From Moraxellaceae bacterium (GTDB lineage: Bacteria > Pseudomonadota > Gammaproteobacteria > Pseudomonadales > Moraxellaceae), in the NCBI GenBank assembly GCA_030680295.1, contig JAUXVU010000018.1, positions 186,001 to 250,000 on the forward strand: a stretch of DNA of 64,000 nucleotides. Direction: 5' to 3'. Each line of letters begins with the position of its first letter. Within the stretch, counting starts at the first letter, position 1. The notes beneath the pieces are model-generated. The model worked only from the letters and a program-made list of their open reading frames with translations. It had not been told where the DNA came from and ran no database searches. Position numbers and translations under genes: made by a program. Below are positions 53,117 through 61,924 of this stretch, in pieces.

Positions 53117-54409
53117 TTAACGAATTAAGGGTGACCATGCTGGTGATTTTAGATCGCCAGTAATGGCTGGAATACGCCAGCTAGCGCGGCCATCTAGGGA
53201 CTCTATACGTAGACCCACGCCGCCACCTTGTTTGGTGGAGTAGACCACTAAACGGCTGTCAGGTGCAAAGCTTGGTGTGTCATCCATAGCATTGTCCGTC
53301 AGCGTGCTAAATAAACGGTTTTCCATGTTCATAATGCCAATACGGTAGCGACCGTCACCACTGCTGTGTACCAAGGCTAAGAACTGTTGATTTTGACTAA
53401 TATCAGCACGTGCATTAAATACACCACCAAAGCTAATACGGCGCGGCTGACTTTCGCTTAGATTCAGTTGATAAATTTGTGCACGACCGCTGCGGTCGGA
53501 GGTAAATAGCAAGTTTTGACCATCAGGTGACCAGCGTGGTTCGGTGTCAATGGCAGGGTGGTTGGTTACCCGTGTTAAAGCGCGTGTCGCTACGTCCATA
53601 ACATAAATTTCGGGGTTGCCATCTTTGGATAGCGACATGGCTAGACGACGGCCATCCGGTGACCAGGCTGGCGCACTATTGCTACCATTAAAAGAGGTAA
53701 TGGTTTGACGCTTACCCGTTTGCAGGTCATGAATTACGATCTGTGGCTGCATGGATTCAAAAGAGATATAAGCCAAGCGGCGTGCATCGGGTGACCATGA
53801 AGGGGAAACAATGGGTTCACTGGAGTCCAATAATACGGTTCGTCGCGCACCGTCTATGTCAGCCAGCTCAAGGCGATAACGCATAACGCCGTCGCGGCGA
53901 TAGGCATTTACATAAGCAATGCGTGTGGAAAAAATGCCTTTGTAGCCGGTAATCTGTTCATAAATGGCGTCACTGATAAAATGAGCGGCATCTCTCCAGC
54001 GACTATGATGTGCACGGAATTGATTGCTTAACACCTTGCTGCCATCACTTTTCTTTAGTACTTCATAACTAAATACAACGTTGTCACCTTCACGTCGTGT
54101 TTCGCCACGAACTAAGTAATCTGCCAACATTTCGTTTAGTGCTTCGTCATTGACGGGGCCTGTTAATGCAATGCCTGCAGGCAGTCGGTCGGAGTCAATC
54201 ATGTTAAACATGCCGCTGCGACTTAAGTTATTTCGAATGATTTGACCTAAATTCTCTGCAGCTGCTTCACCGGCAAAGTTCATTACCGCGATGGGACGAA
54301 CGGGAACGTCGGTGAGGCCTTTGGTGATTTCAATGGTCAACGCCGCCTGTGCAGGCAGATTGAACAGCATCATGAAGCAGGTAAGCAGTGCGGCAAATAA
54401 ACGCGACAT
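53117..54409 (-). CDS. tolB: Tol-Pal system protein TolB
   Basis: A 430-residue periplasmic protein: a signal peptide (PAQA), an N-terminal alpha/beta domain (about 25-165) and a six-bladed propeller with repeated WSPDGRRLA/WSPDGQNLLF blades. TolB binds Pal and colicin-type ligands and is released by TolA. It is followed by pal, but tolQRA are not upstream; the next upstream gene is DUF1853 on the same strand. Confidence 0.96.
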   Translation of the reverse strand: MSRLFAALLTCFMMLFNLPAQAALTIEITKGLTDVPVRPIAVMNFAGEAAAENLGQIIRNNLSRSGMFNMIDSDRLPAGIALTGPVNDEALNEMLADYLVRGETRREGDNVVFSYEVLKKSDGSKVLSNQFRAHHSRWRDAAHFISDAIYEQITGYKGIFSTRIAYVNAYRRDGVMRYRLELADIDGARRTVLLDSSEPIVSPSWSPDARRLAYISFESMQPQIVIHDLQTGKRQTITSFNGSNSAPAWSPDGRRLAMSLSKDGNPEIYVMDVATRALTRVTNHPAIDTEPRWSPDGQNLLFTSDRSGRAQIYQLNLSESQPRRISFGGVFNARADISQNQQFLALVHSSGDGRYRIGIMNMENRLFSTLTDNAMDDTPSFAPDSRLVVYSTKQGGGVGLRIESLDGRASWRIPAITGDLKSPAWSPLIR

Positions 54410-54502
54410 CGGTGATCCTTTTCCAAGACGGGCTTTTTTAAGTTGAGTGTGACAATGCTAACGCTTGTGATAGCAAGACGTTAGACAGCAAGTAATAAAT
54501 TT

Positions 54503-55420
54503 TTATGACAAAACTTGGCTCTGTCCACTAGGCCAAGTATTTGGCGCTAAAAAAGCTCGTATTGCTTCGTTTGCGGGCGTTAAACCAATAATAGCAATAG
54601 CGTATCGTGGGTCTTCAGCGCTTAGGCACGATACTAATTCATCCGCAGACAGCGTGTGCTCGTATAGCAGCTTAGCGGTGTCATGATGCAATTGGGCTAA
54701 CCAATAGGTTTTATCTAATAGTTGCCATCGTAATTGATGGTGGTTGGCCTGAGCTAAAAACTCATCATGTGTGAACCAAGTGGCGCGCAGATGTGTGGGA
54801 CTGGCTGATGGCGGTGGTGCTAAATCAAAGTGCTGAGGGTAGAACAGTCGGCCTTTCACCAAACACACGGGTTTGATATCGATAGGTTGGGGCAAGTCGA
54901 GTTGTGCCAGCCAGTCCTGACCGGCTACCAGTTGCGTTAATTTAAGCTGATGCTGGTCTAGTCGTAACAGTTTTAAATCCAGCCGATCGCGCTGCCCCGG
55001 GCCTAACCAAAGGCCTTGCGGTGTGCCTAAATAAAACTTAACAGCCACTTCCCAGTGCTCAATGGCATTGGTCTGTTTATTACGCACCAAAAAGTCGATT
55101 TCGCCTAAGGTGCGCTCAGCGTTTCGCAGCGCATGGTTGCGTAGTAATAAGCTGTAGTTTGGGTTGTCTGGCCAGCTTAGCCAAAATGCCAGCAAGTCTT
55201 CAAAGCGTCGGCCAAGGCGGCGATCATTGCTGGCGCTTAGATGATTTATTAAAGCTTGTGGGTTGGCATCTAATTCGTTTAGCCAGTCACTGGCCAATGC
55301 CAGTTGTTGTGCACACCAGTTGGCGTCAGGCCAATGCACAGCAAGGCCAGAGCGTTGCTGCAGCGGTGAGCTACCAATCGCCCAGGCCAAGTCGCGAACA
55401 CAGGGGGTTTTAAAGTGCAT
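54503..55420 (-). CDS. DUF1853 family protein
   Basis: A 305-residue protein. LGEIDFLVRN followed by HWEVAVKFYL and WLGPGQRDRLDLKL is the DUF1853 signature. The spacing Asp...Glu-x-Lys-like (EVAVK) suggests a PD-(D/E)XK nuclease-type fold. The cellular role is unknown. Its start overlaps the end of the TrpD2-like gene by 11 bases, so it is the last gene of the tus operon. Confidence 0.87.
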   Translation of the reverse strand: MHFKTPCVRDLAWAIGSSPLQQRSGLAVHWPDANWCAQQLALASDWLNELDANPQALINHLSASNDRRLGRRFEDLLAFWLSWPDNPNYSLLLRNHALRNAERTLGEIDFLVRNKQTNAIEHWEVAVKFYLGTPQGLWLGPGQRDRLDLKLLRLDQHQLKLTQLVAGQDWLAQLDLPQPIDIKPVCLVKGRLFYPQHFDLAPPPSASPTHLRATWFTHDEFLAQANHHQLRWQLLDKTYWLAQLHHDTAKLLYEHTLSADELVSCLSAEDPRYAIAIIGLTPANEAIRAFLAPNTWPSGQSQVLS

Positions 55421-56417
55421 GCCGTGATTGCCACCAATCGGTTGCCATAATCATGGCTTCATCAATAGTGGCTGCTTTTTGTAATGTGCGCAGACTCATA
55501 GCAATGGTGCCAATCACGGCCTGTTCACCATACTCATGATTAGCCTCACCACGCCAAACAGCTAAGAAATGTTCTAAATCAAACGCGTCTTCGGCGGTGT
55601 GTCGCAAGGGGAATAGTGGTGGCCATTCTTCTGATACTGGTTCGCCATCAACTAAACGCAGTGCCAAACAACTGCCATCGGGATTACGTTCAATTTCGCC
55701 GCCTTCGCCTTTGATCACACAGCTATTTTGATAACCCAGCAGCTTGGCAGCTTGTTGGTGTGAGACTCGGTAGGCTGGATGAAAAATGGCCTGCATCACA
55801 TAGGGTGCATCTAATGGGTTGAGGAGGCGCGCCAAGGTATGTACCGGTGAGCGCAGGCCTAAGACATTACGCAGCCCAATAATTTCGCCTAGGGTGGGGC
55901 ATAAGTTGTCTAGGCTCATATAGGCAAATTGGTGTTGTGTTAACGCTGGGCCAACCTGATCCCAGTTTGTGCATACAGGCAACCCCAGCAGTGGCAAAAC
56001 GGATTCGGTATAGAGTCGATTGATGGTGTGGCCGCTGGCACCATGCATAAAAATACGAATACCACGCTGGCTCAACACACGCACGGCCAACAAAAACCAA
56101 GGATAGTGTTTGCGCTTACCGGCATACGACGACCAGTCTAAGTCTACGGTTAACTGCTCAGGGCGCTGCTGTTTTATCCATTCACGAGACGCCTGCACAA
56201 AGCCGGCTAATTCTTCCGAGGTTTCTTCTTTTACCCGTAGCAGCATTAAAAAAGCACCCAGCTGCACCGGCTCTACTTCGCCAGCCAAGATCAGGCGCAT
56301 GGCCTCATAGGCTTCCGATTGGGTGAACGAGCGACTGCCACTACGCCCTTTGCCCAAAATACGGACATAGGGAGCAAAGGGGTGTTCGACATCGCGGTAC
56401 TGATTACGCATGACCAT
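55410..56417 (-). CDS. TrpD2/YbiB-like glycosyl transferase family protein
   Basis: A 335-residue homologue of anthranilate phosphoribosyltransferase (TrpD). The helical N-domain (EAYEAMRLILAGEVEPVQLGAFLMLLRVKEET) is well conserved, and IFMHGASGH replaces the PRPP loop. E. coli YbiB (TrpD2) lacks TrpD activity and binds nucleic acids. ATG 56417 or 56411 is the start. Location directly after tusE is shared with Pseudomonas. Confidence 0.88.
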   Translation of the reverse strand: MVMRNQYRDVEHPFAPYVRILGKGRSGSRSFTQSEAYEAMRLILAGEVEPVQLGAFLMLLRVKEETSEELAGFVQASREWIKQQRPEQLTVDLDWSSYAGKRKHYPWFLLAVRVLSQRGIRIFMHGASGHTINRLYTESVLPLLGLPVCTNWDQVGPALTQHQFAYMSLDNLCPTLGEIIGLRNVLGLRSPVHTLARLLNPLDAPYVMQAIFHPAYRVSHQQAAKLLGYQNSCVIKGEGGEIERNPDGSCLALRLVDGEPVSEEWPPLFPLRHTAEDAFDLEHFLAVWRGEANHEYGEQAVIGTIAMSLRTLQKAATIDEAMIMATDWWQSRHAL

Positions 56418-56438
56418 CAGGTTTTCTCAGCATCAGTC

Positions 56439-56798
56439 TCAAAAACAATTAGGGGGTTTAGGCAGGCCTGCGCATAAGGCAACAAAGCGCATGGGGGTAT
56501 CGGGAAAGTGCTGCATTAAGGTCATGCTCATGCCCCAAGGCTCGCCCAGTTGTTGTCCCAGATATTTCACAAACGCCCGCGTGGTGGGCATGCGCTGGTA
56601 CTGTGCATAAAACGCACGGCAGGCCAGTAGTACACGAAAATGGTCGTCTGACAGCGTGAGCCCCAAACAATGTGCAATGCCATGAGCCAAGGCCTCATTC
56701 CAGTCACTAGGCTGGCGTAAAAAGCCTTCGTTATCAAATTGATCAGCTTGGGCTAAACGGTTGTCTAATAAACTGACATCCCAAAATGGGGTGCTCAT
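56439..56798 (-). CDS. tusE: Sulfur relay protein TusE (DsrC family)
   Basis: A 119-residue DsrC/TusE protein. ATG 56798 overlaps the tusB stop (ATGA); the frame opens 15 codons earlier but that part belongs to tusB. The C-terminal arm GLPKPPNCF carries the penultimate Cys that accepts persulfide from TusD. It passes sulfur to MnmA for 2-thiouridine at tRNA position 34. Confidence 0.94.
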   Translation of the reverse strand: MSTPFWDVSLLDNRLAQADQFDNEGFLRQPSDWNEALAHGIAHCLGLTLSDDHFRVLLACRAFYAQYQRMPTTRAFVKYLGQQLGEPWGMSMTLMQHFPDTPMRFVALCAGLPKPPNCF

Positions 56799-57064
56799 GA
56801 CCAGCTTACCGAACGAGCAAAGTCCACGCTGAACGCCACCCATTGTGAGTAACTGATGCGTGTGATGTGTGTGGGCCAGTGCTGGTCTAGGCCGCGCGCA
56901 AGCACGTCATCGATCAGTGCAAAACAGGGCTGTGGCAAATTTTCAGAACTCAAGTACACGGCATCACCGGTCAACAATAAGCAGTCGCCATCTTGCCAAA
57001 AGCGCTTAAGGTCGGTGAGTGTATGTTGATGGCTAAGTACGTGTAGTGTGTGTGACGACATCAC
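56795..57064 (-). CDS. tusB: Sulfur relay protein TusB (DsrH family)
   Basis: An 89-residue DsrH-like protein: HTLHVLSHQ start, DCLLLTGDAVY and FALIDDVLARGL. It forms the TusBCD hexamer. ATG 57064 or 57061. It begins six bases after tusC. Confidence 0.9.
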   Translation of the reverse strand: MMSSHTLHVLSHQHTLTDLKRFWQDGDCLLLTGDAVYLSSENLPQPCFALIDDVLARGLDQHWPTHITRISYSQWVAFSVDFARSVSWS

Positions 57065-57070
57065 GTCCCC

Positions 57071-57439
57071 CTATAAACGAACAATATGCTCATGCTGGGT
57101 TATCAGCAGGGCAAGTTCTAGTGTTGATAAGGGCTGACAGGGAAGGCAAAGCTCGGACGCTGGCAGTGGTAGCTTGGCGAGTTGTTTGGCATCGGCATAA
57201 ATACGTTCAACATCAAATAAGGGCAGGCTGCTAAGTTGAGCGGCAATGCTGCGTCGTGCGATTTGGTCACTGGCTTGGTCCGGCAGTAATTGCCACAGAC
57301 CATCACCATCAAACAGCACACTCACTTCGGCGCCAAAAGTGGCGCAGACTAATAACATGTCGAGTAATTCTTGCGCGCGTTCGTCGGCATACGGGCTGCG
57401 ACTGGCGATGAATAAGATACGTTTGCTGGCTTCAGTCAT
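57071..57439 (-). CDS. tusC: Sulfur relay protein TusC (DsrF family)
   Basis: A 122-residue DsrE/F-like protein: ILFIASRSPYADERAQELLDMLL followed by a second strand EVSVLFDGDGLWQLL. It is a structural subunit of TusBCD, with no relay Cys in the TusD position. It starts 12 bases after tusD. Confidence 0.92.
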   Translation of the reverse strand: MTEASKRILFIASRSPYADERAQELLDMLLVCATFGAEVSVLFDGDGLWQLLPDQASDQIARRSIAAQLSSLPLFDVERIYADAKQLAKLPLPASELCLPCQPLSTLELALLITQHEHIVRL

Positions 57440-57451
57440 GTATATGCCTAT

Positions 57452-57841
57452 TCAATCCGAAAAACATACATAACGATCGGCCTGCAGCATGGCGTCGGCC
57501 AATTGACCCAAACCACTAATGCTAAAGCCGTCTGCCAAGTTGTGACTGGGCTGCTCCCAGCGACTGGCATTCTCCGCATCCAGTACGCCATGACGAAGGG
57601 CCGCAGCGACACAAATAATTAATTCCACACCATGTGTTTTTGCCAAGGTTTGCCAGCGTTGAGTTAAGCCGGTTTCATCTCGTCCTGGCGTGTTTAGGCG
57701 ATTACCATGAGCAACCGCAGCGCCTGAAAAAAATACCCGTACCACCGAGTGACCAGCACTCAGGCAGGCGTCGGTATAACGCCATGCACGTAGTGCGTTG
57801 TCATGCTGTGGCGCGGCGGTGATATGAATGGCAAAGTGCAT
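57452..57841 (-). CDS. tusD: Sulfurtransferase TusD (DsrE family)
   Basis: A 129-residue DsrE protein. ATG 57841 has GGGA eight bases upstream; ATG 57853 is also in frame. FFSGAAVAHGNRL and ELIICVAAALRHGV are typical; the Cys in the latter is the persulfide carrier equivalent to E. coli Cys78. First gene of tusDCBE-trpD2-DUF1853, divergent from rmuC. Confidence 0.94.
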   Translation of the reverse strand: MHFAIHITAAPQHDNALRAWRYTDACLSAGHSVVRVFFSGAAVAHGNRLNTPGRDETGLTQRWQTLAKTHGVELIICVAAALRHGVLDAENASRWEQPSHNLADGFSISGLGQLADAMLQADRYVCFSD

Positions 57842-57931
57842 GAGTTGTCCCATAGCGACAAGAATAGCGCATACGAATGCTAAATCATGGCGCTACAATG
57901 TGCCATTGATTGATAAGTATAAGGGTTAGAC

Positions 57932-59134
57932 ATGGATTGGCAGGTCTTGGGTTGGGTGTTGTTGACGGTGGCGGTGGTAGCTGCTGTGTTATTGACCAAA
58001 GCATTAGGTCGGGCGCGTGAACAAGTGGCACGACTTGAGACCAGTCTTGAGTTGGAGCGCTCAAGTGCGCAAGAAAAACTTACCCTATTGCAAGATGCCA
58101 AAGAGCAGCTACGTCAACAATTTCAGGTGTTGGCACAAGACATTCTGGAAGAAAAATCCAAACGCTTTAGTGAGCAAAACCAAACGGCTTTAGGGCAGTT
58201 ATTGGAGCCGTTAAGAGCACGCATTCAAGAGTTTCAAGGCAAGGTTGAAACGGCCTATGTTAATGACAGCAAAGACCGTTCGGCCTTAGCAGAGCAAGTT
58301 AAAAACTTAGTCAGCATGAATCAGCAGCTCAGTGAGCGTGCCAGTGATTTAACACGGGCGTTAACCAGCCAGAACAAGGCCCAAGGCAATTGGGGCGAAC
58401 TGATTTTAGAGCGTGTCTTGGAAAGCTCGGGTCTGCGTAAGGGGCAGGAATACAGTGTGCAAGAAAGTCATCAGCGTGAAGATGGCAGCCGTGTACAGCC
58501 GGATGTGGTGCTGCATTTGCCGGAAGAACGTCACCTAATTATCGACGCCAAAATGTCGCTAAATGCCTATATGGATTATGTGAATGCCGCTGATGATGTG
58601 GTGCGTGAAGGCGCGAGAAAACGCCATATTGACTCGGTGCGATCACACATCAAAGGGCTGGCGGAAAAGAACTACCAAGACTTATATGGCAGTGGCTCAC
58701 CTGACTTTGTGTTGATGTTTGTGCCGGTAGAATCCGCCTTTATGCTGGCGATCACTGAAGATGCCGCATTATGGCAGGATGCTTGGCAGCGTAATGTATT
58801 GCTGGTCAGCCCAAGCACCTTGTTGTTTGTGGTGCGAACAGTGGCGCAGCTGTGGCGACAAGAGCAGCAAACTCGTAATGCCCAAGAAATTGCCAAACGT
58901 GGCGCCGCACTTTATGACAAGTTTGTAGGCTTTGTCGGTGATATGGATAGTTTGGGCCAGCGTTTGCAGCAGGCCAATAAAGCCTATGACGATAGCGTGA
59001 AAAAATTAAGTTCTGGTAATGGTAGTCTGGTGCGTCAGGCGGAAATGCTGCGTGAGCTAGGTGTTAAACCTAGCAAACGTGTGCCAGGCCATCACCTTCC
59101 CGAGGCTGACGACCTACTTGAGAACGATGCTTGA
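57932..59134 (+). CDS. rmuC: DNA recombination protein RmuC
   Basis: A 400-residue protein with an N-terminal TM anchor (about 5-24), a long coiled coil (about 30-150) and the RmuC nuclease-like domain (about 155-330): GNWGELILERVLESSGL, VQPDVVLHLP, LIIDAKMSLNAY and FVPVESAF. The D...D-AK spacing is PD-(D/E)XK-like. RmuC limits inverted-repeat recombination in E. coli. Stand-alone gene divergent from tusD. Confidence 0.95.
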   Translation: MDWQVLGWVLLTVAVVAAVLLTKALGRAREQVARLETSLELERSSAQEKLTLLQDAKEQLRQQFQVLAQDILEEKSKRFSEQNQTALGQLLEPLRARIQEFQGKVETAYVNDSKDRSALAEQVKNLVSMNQQLSERASDLTRALTSQNKAQGNWGELILERVLESSGLRKGQEYSVQESHQREDGSRVQPDVVLHLPEERHLIIDAKMSLNAYMDYVNAADDVVREGARKRHIDSVRSHIKGLAEKNYQDLYGSGSPDFVLMFVPVESAFMLAITEDAALWQDAWQRNVLLVSPSTLLFVVRTVAQLWRQEQQTRNAQEIAKRGAALYDKFVGFVGDMDSLGQRLQQANKAYDDSVKKLSSGNGSLVRQAEMLRELGVKPSKRVPGHHLPEADDLLENDA

Positions 59135-59159
59135 AAAAGAAAGCCTTGAGAAATAATTT

Positions 59160-60380
59160 ATGAGTTTGTTTCGGCGAACGGTGCCGGGTTATCGAACCCA
59201 AGCCATTTTGCTTGGTGCTTTGACGGCACTGGCACCGTTATCTATCGACATGTATTTGCCAGCATTACCCACGCTCGGTGAGGTGATGACGGCCACGTCG
59301 GCCGAAGTGCAATACACGCTTGCATCATTTTTCTTGGCCTACGCCTTGGGTCAGCTATTTTGGGGTCCGATATCTGACCGCTATGGACGTAAAGCACCGC
59401 TGTATGCGGCTTTGTTGCTTTATGTCTTGGCTTCATTTGCCTGTGCTTGGGCCAGCAGCATTGAACAGCTTATTTTCTTCCGTTTTTTACAGGCCTTAGG
59501 CGCTTGCGCTGGCGCAGTGATTTCGCGTGCCATTGTGCGTGATCAATACGATGGTGTTGAGGCCGCAAGACTGTTTGCCGCCATGATGTTGGTGATGGGG
59601 GTAGCGCCGATGGTGGCACCGATTATTGGTGGTCAGCTGTTAGTGCATGCCGGTTGGTCATCGATTTTTGTGTTGCTGGCAGCCATTGGTGTGGTGGTGT
59701 TACTGGCATTGCATATGCGCCTTAGCGAGAGTCATTTGCCGGCTAAACGCCAACATATTTCCGTGCGAGCAGTAATGCGAAACTACTGGGAACTTTTGGG
59801 CGAGCCTCGCTTTATTGGTCTTGCCTTGGTGGGTAGTTTTGCTATGGGCAGCCTGTATGGCTACATCGCCGGCGCCGCTTTTGTTTTTATGCAGGCCTAC
59901 GAGCTTTCACCCACGCAGTTTGCATGGATGTTTGGCTTTAATGCCTTCTGGTTTATTTTGGCCACACAAATTAATAGCCGTTTGTTGAGCTGGCGGCCTT
60001 CGGCGTGGTTGTTGCCCCGTGCTTTGGCGCTGCAAGTCTTGAGTGGGTTGTTATTGGTTTTAGTCACTGCGACTGGTTGGGGTGGCGTGTGGGCATTTTT
60101 GTTGGTGCTTTATGGCTTCACCATCAGTCTAGGCTTTATTTTACCGAACGCCACGGTGTTGGTGCTGTCGCCATTTCCGGATCGCGCCGGTACCGCATCT
60201 GCGCTTTATGGCATGTTGCAAAGCAGCTTAGGTGCTTTTGCTGCGTTGCTGCTGGCGTTATTGCCGGATGATGCGCGCTGGAGCATGGCAGGCGTTATGC
60301 TGTTATGTGCGCTGTTTTCGTGTTGGGGTTGGTGGCGTTTTAAGCCAACGGCGCCAACACATCCATCACACGTTGCTTAA
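59160..60380 (+). CDS. MFS drug-resistance transporter, Bcr/CflA family
   Basis: A 406-residue exporter with twelve TM helices. Family signatures are PLSIDMYLPALPTL in helix 1, the motif A-like WGPISDRYGRKAP, and RAIVRDQYDG after helix 4. It pumps small drugs (bicyclomycin, sulfonamide or chloramphenicol types) out by proton antiport. It follows rmuC by 25 bases. Its last 41 bases overlap the convergent patatin gene. Confidence 0.92.
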   Translation: MSLFRRTVPGYRTQAILLGALTALAPLSIDMYLPALPTLGEVMTATSAEVQYTLASFFLAYALGQLFWGPISDRYGRKAPLYAALLLYVLASFACAWASSIEQLIFFRFLQALGACAGAVISRAIVRDQYDGVEAARLFAAMMLVMGVAPMVAPIIGGQLLVHAGWSSIFVLLAAIGVVVLLALHMRLSESHLPAKRQHISVRAVMRNYWELLGEPRFIGLALVGSFAMGSLYGYIAGAAFVFMQAYELSPTQFAWMFGFNAFWFILATQINSRLLSWRPSAWLLPRALALQVLSGLLLVLVTATGWGGVWAFLLVLYGFTISLGFILPNATVLVLSPFPDRAGTASALYGMLQSSLGAFAALLLALLPDDARWSMAGVMLLCALFSCWGWWRFKPTAPTHPSHVA

Positions 60381-61416
60381 GCAGTATTTCGCGGAATTCA
60401 TCAGCCATGCGTTCGCTGGCATCAAGGCCGGCACGCCACGCTTTCAGGCGTGCGGCATCATCGTTTTTATAAATACTAAAGTCTTTTCGGCAGGGTACTT
60501 TGCCGCCCGGTAATGAGGCTACCAATTCGGGCGATGGAGACAACACTAATAAATGGTCTTGGTGCTGTGCTTGTCGTTTCGTTAATTTTTTATCAAACCA
60601 GCCAGTGACCACACGTTGCTCATAATGAGGGATAAAGACGAGTTGTTTGGCGTTTTCATTGGCGTCACGAATGTCCATATGGTAGTCAATCATGCCGCCA
60701 TCAATGTGTGCGCCGGGTGAGCTGTCGGGCAGGTCACGACGGGTTTCCATAATGAGTGGAATGCTGCCGCTAGCCAGCGTCACTTCGCCAATATTAGCCT
60801 TGGTAAGGCTGGAAAATTCAGTAGTAAACGCGTCCGGCACTAAATTAAATGGTTGTTGGCCGGCATGAAAAACACAGCGTTGAAAACGTGTAGCCAAGCG
60901 ATCGCGATGAGCCAGATTGCTGAGATAAGCCATACCAAAGCCTAAACTTTGTGGCAGTGGGTGGCGACTGGCGGCAAGCCCTTGGCAACGTGTGGTGACT
61001 ATATGCAGCTGCAACCATGGGTGGTTCAAAATGAAGTCGTTATCGTCTTCATCATGCATATGCTGAAAAATTTCACGAATGGCTGTGGTGAGCTCACTAG
61101 CCGTAGGGCGCTTTTCATAACATTTGCCACAATAGGCATCGACTAAGCGTTGCAAGGCAGCTTGAGGGGAGCGATGTGCACCTGCTACTAAGCGAAAAGC
61201 ACCTACGGATGAACCAAATGCGGGCAGCGGTTGTTGGCGGTTAGGCAGCCATTCACCAAATAAAAAGTCATCTAAGGCTTTTGTAATGAGGAACTTAGGA
61301 CCACCAGCAGGTGCGCCTAATAGCGTAATGGCATCGGGTGTCAGGCCATCTTGCTCAAGTAAGCGGCGGGCGCTGGCACCAGCGCGTAAAGTGATAGCAG
61401 CAGTCATCGCATCCAC
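60340..61416 (-). CDS. Patatin-like phospholipase
   Basis: A 358-residue protein with the patatin Ser-Asp dyad: an oxyanion-type loop GAPAGGPKF (34-42), nucleophile Ser70 in GSSVG, and Asp in HIDGGMIDYH near 245. No signal peptide. It probably hydrolyses acyl chains of phospholipids or neutral lipids. The start is GTG 61416 or ATG 61407, with no clear ribosome site. The oxyanion loop is unusually placed some 30 residues before the Ser, as in a subgroup of bacterial patatins. Confidence 0.8.
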   Translation of the reverse strand: MDAMTAAITLRAGASARRLLEQDGLTPDAITLLGAPAGGPKFLITKALDDFLFGEWLPNRQQPLPAFGSSVGAFRLVAGAHRSPQAALQRLVDAYCGKCYEKRPTASELTTAIREIFQHMHDEDDNDFILNHPWLQLHIVTTRCQGLAASRHPLPQSLGFGMAYLSNLAHRDRLATRFQRCVFHAGQQPFNLVPDAFTTEFSSLTKANIGEVTLASGSIPLIMETRRDLPDSSPGAHIDGGMIDYHMDIRDANENAKQLVFIPHYEQRVVTGWFDKKLTKRQAQHQDHLLVLSPSPELVASLPGGKVPCRKDFSIYKNDDAARLKAWRAGLDASERMADEFREILLKQRVMDVLAPLA

Positions 61417-61475
61417 AGTCAGCTTGGGCTAGAGTGCTTAGGTTACTGCATAACGTGTACGAACTGGAGGGTGGC

Positions 61476-61922
61476 ATGAGTATCTTTAGTCAGATTATGG
61501 CGGGTGAAATCCCGGCCAACTGGGTATATCAAGACGCATTATGTGTTGCCTTTATGGACATTAATCCGATGTCACCAGGTCATGTTTTAGTGGTGCCTAG
61601 ACTAGAAGTGGCAACACTAGAAGAGTTGCCAGGCGACCTGCGCACGCATTTATTAGACATCACCGTACGGGTTGCCGCGGCGCAACGCCAAGGACTGGGC
61701 AGCTTGGCTCAGCATGTTTTAGTGAATGATGGCAAAGCGGCTAGTCAAACCGTGCCGCATGTGCATTTTCATGTCATTCCACGTTATGGCCGTGACCAAA
61801 TTGCGACCATGAGTCGCATTATCTGGCATGTGGCCACACTCATGTTGCCGCCATCAGTGTCTGCTAGTAAACGAGCACGATTAGCCTCGCAGGCTGAGCA
61901 AATTAAACAAGCGATGAGCTAG
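61476..61922 (+). CDS. HIT family protein
   Basis: A 148-residue histidine-triad nucleotide hydrolase/transferase. SIFSQIMAGEIP start, DINPMSPGHVLVVP, and the triad HVHFHVIP. ATG 61476 has GGAGG six bases upstream; the earlier in-frame start at 61434 is rejected. It acts on nucleoside phosphoramidates or AP4A-like molecules in the cytoplasm. Confidence 0.94.
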   Translation: MSIFSQIMAGEIPANWVYQDALCVAFMDINPMSPGHVLVVPRLEVATLEELPGDLRTHLLDITVRVAAAQRQGLGSLAQHVLVNDGKAASQTVPHVHFHVIPRYGRDQIATMSRIIWHVATLMLPPSVSASKRARLASQAEQIKQAMS

Positions 61923-61924
61923 CC

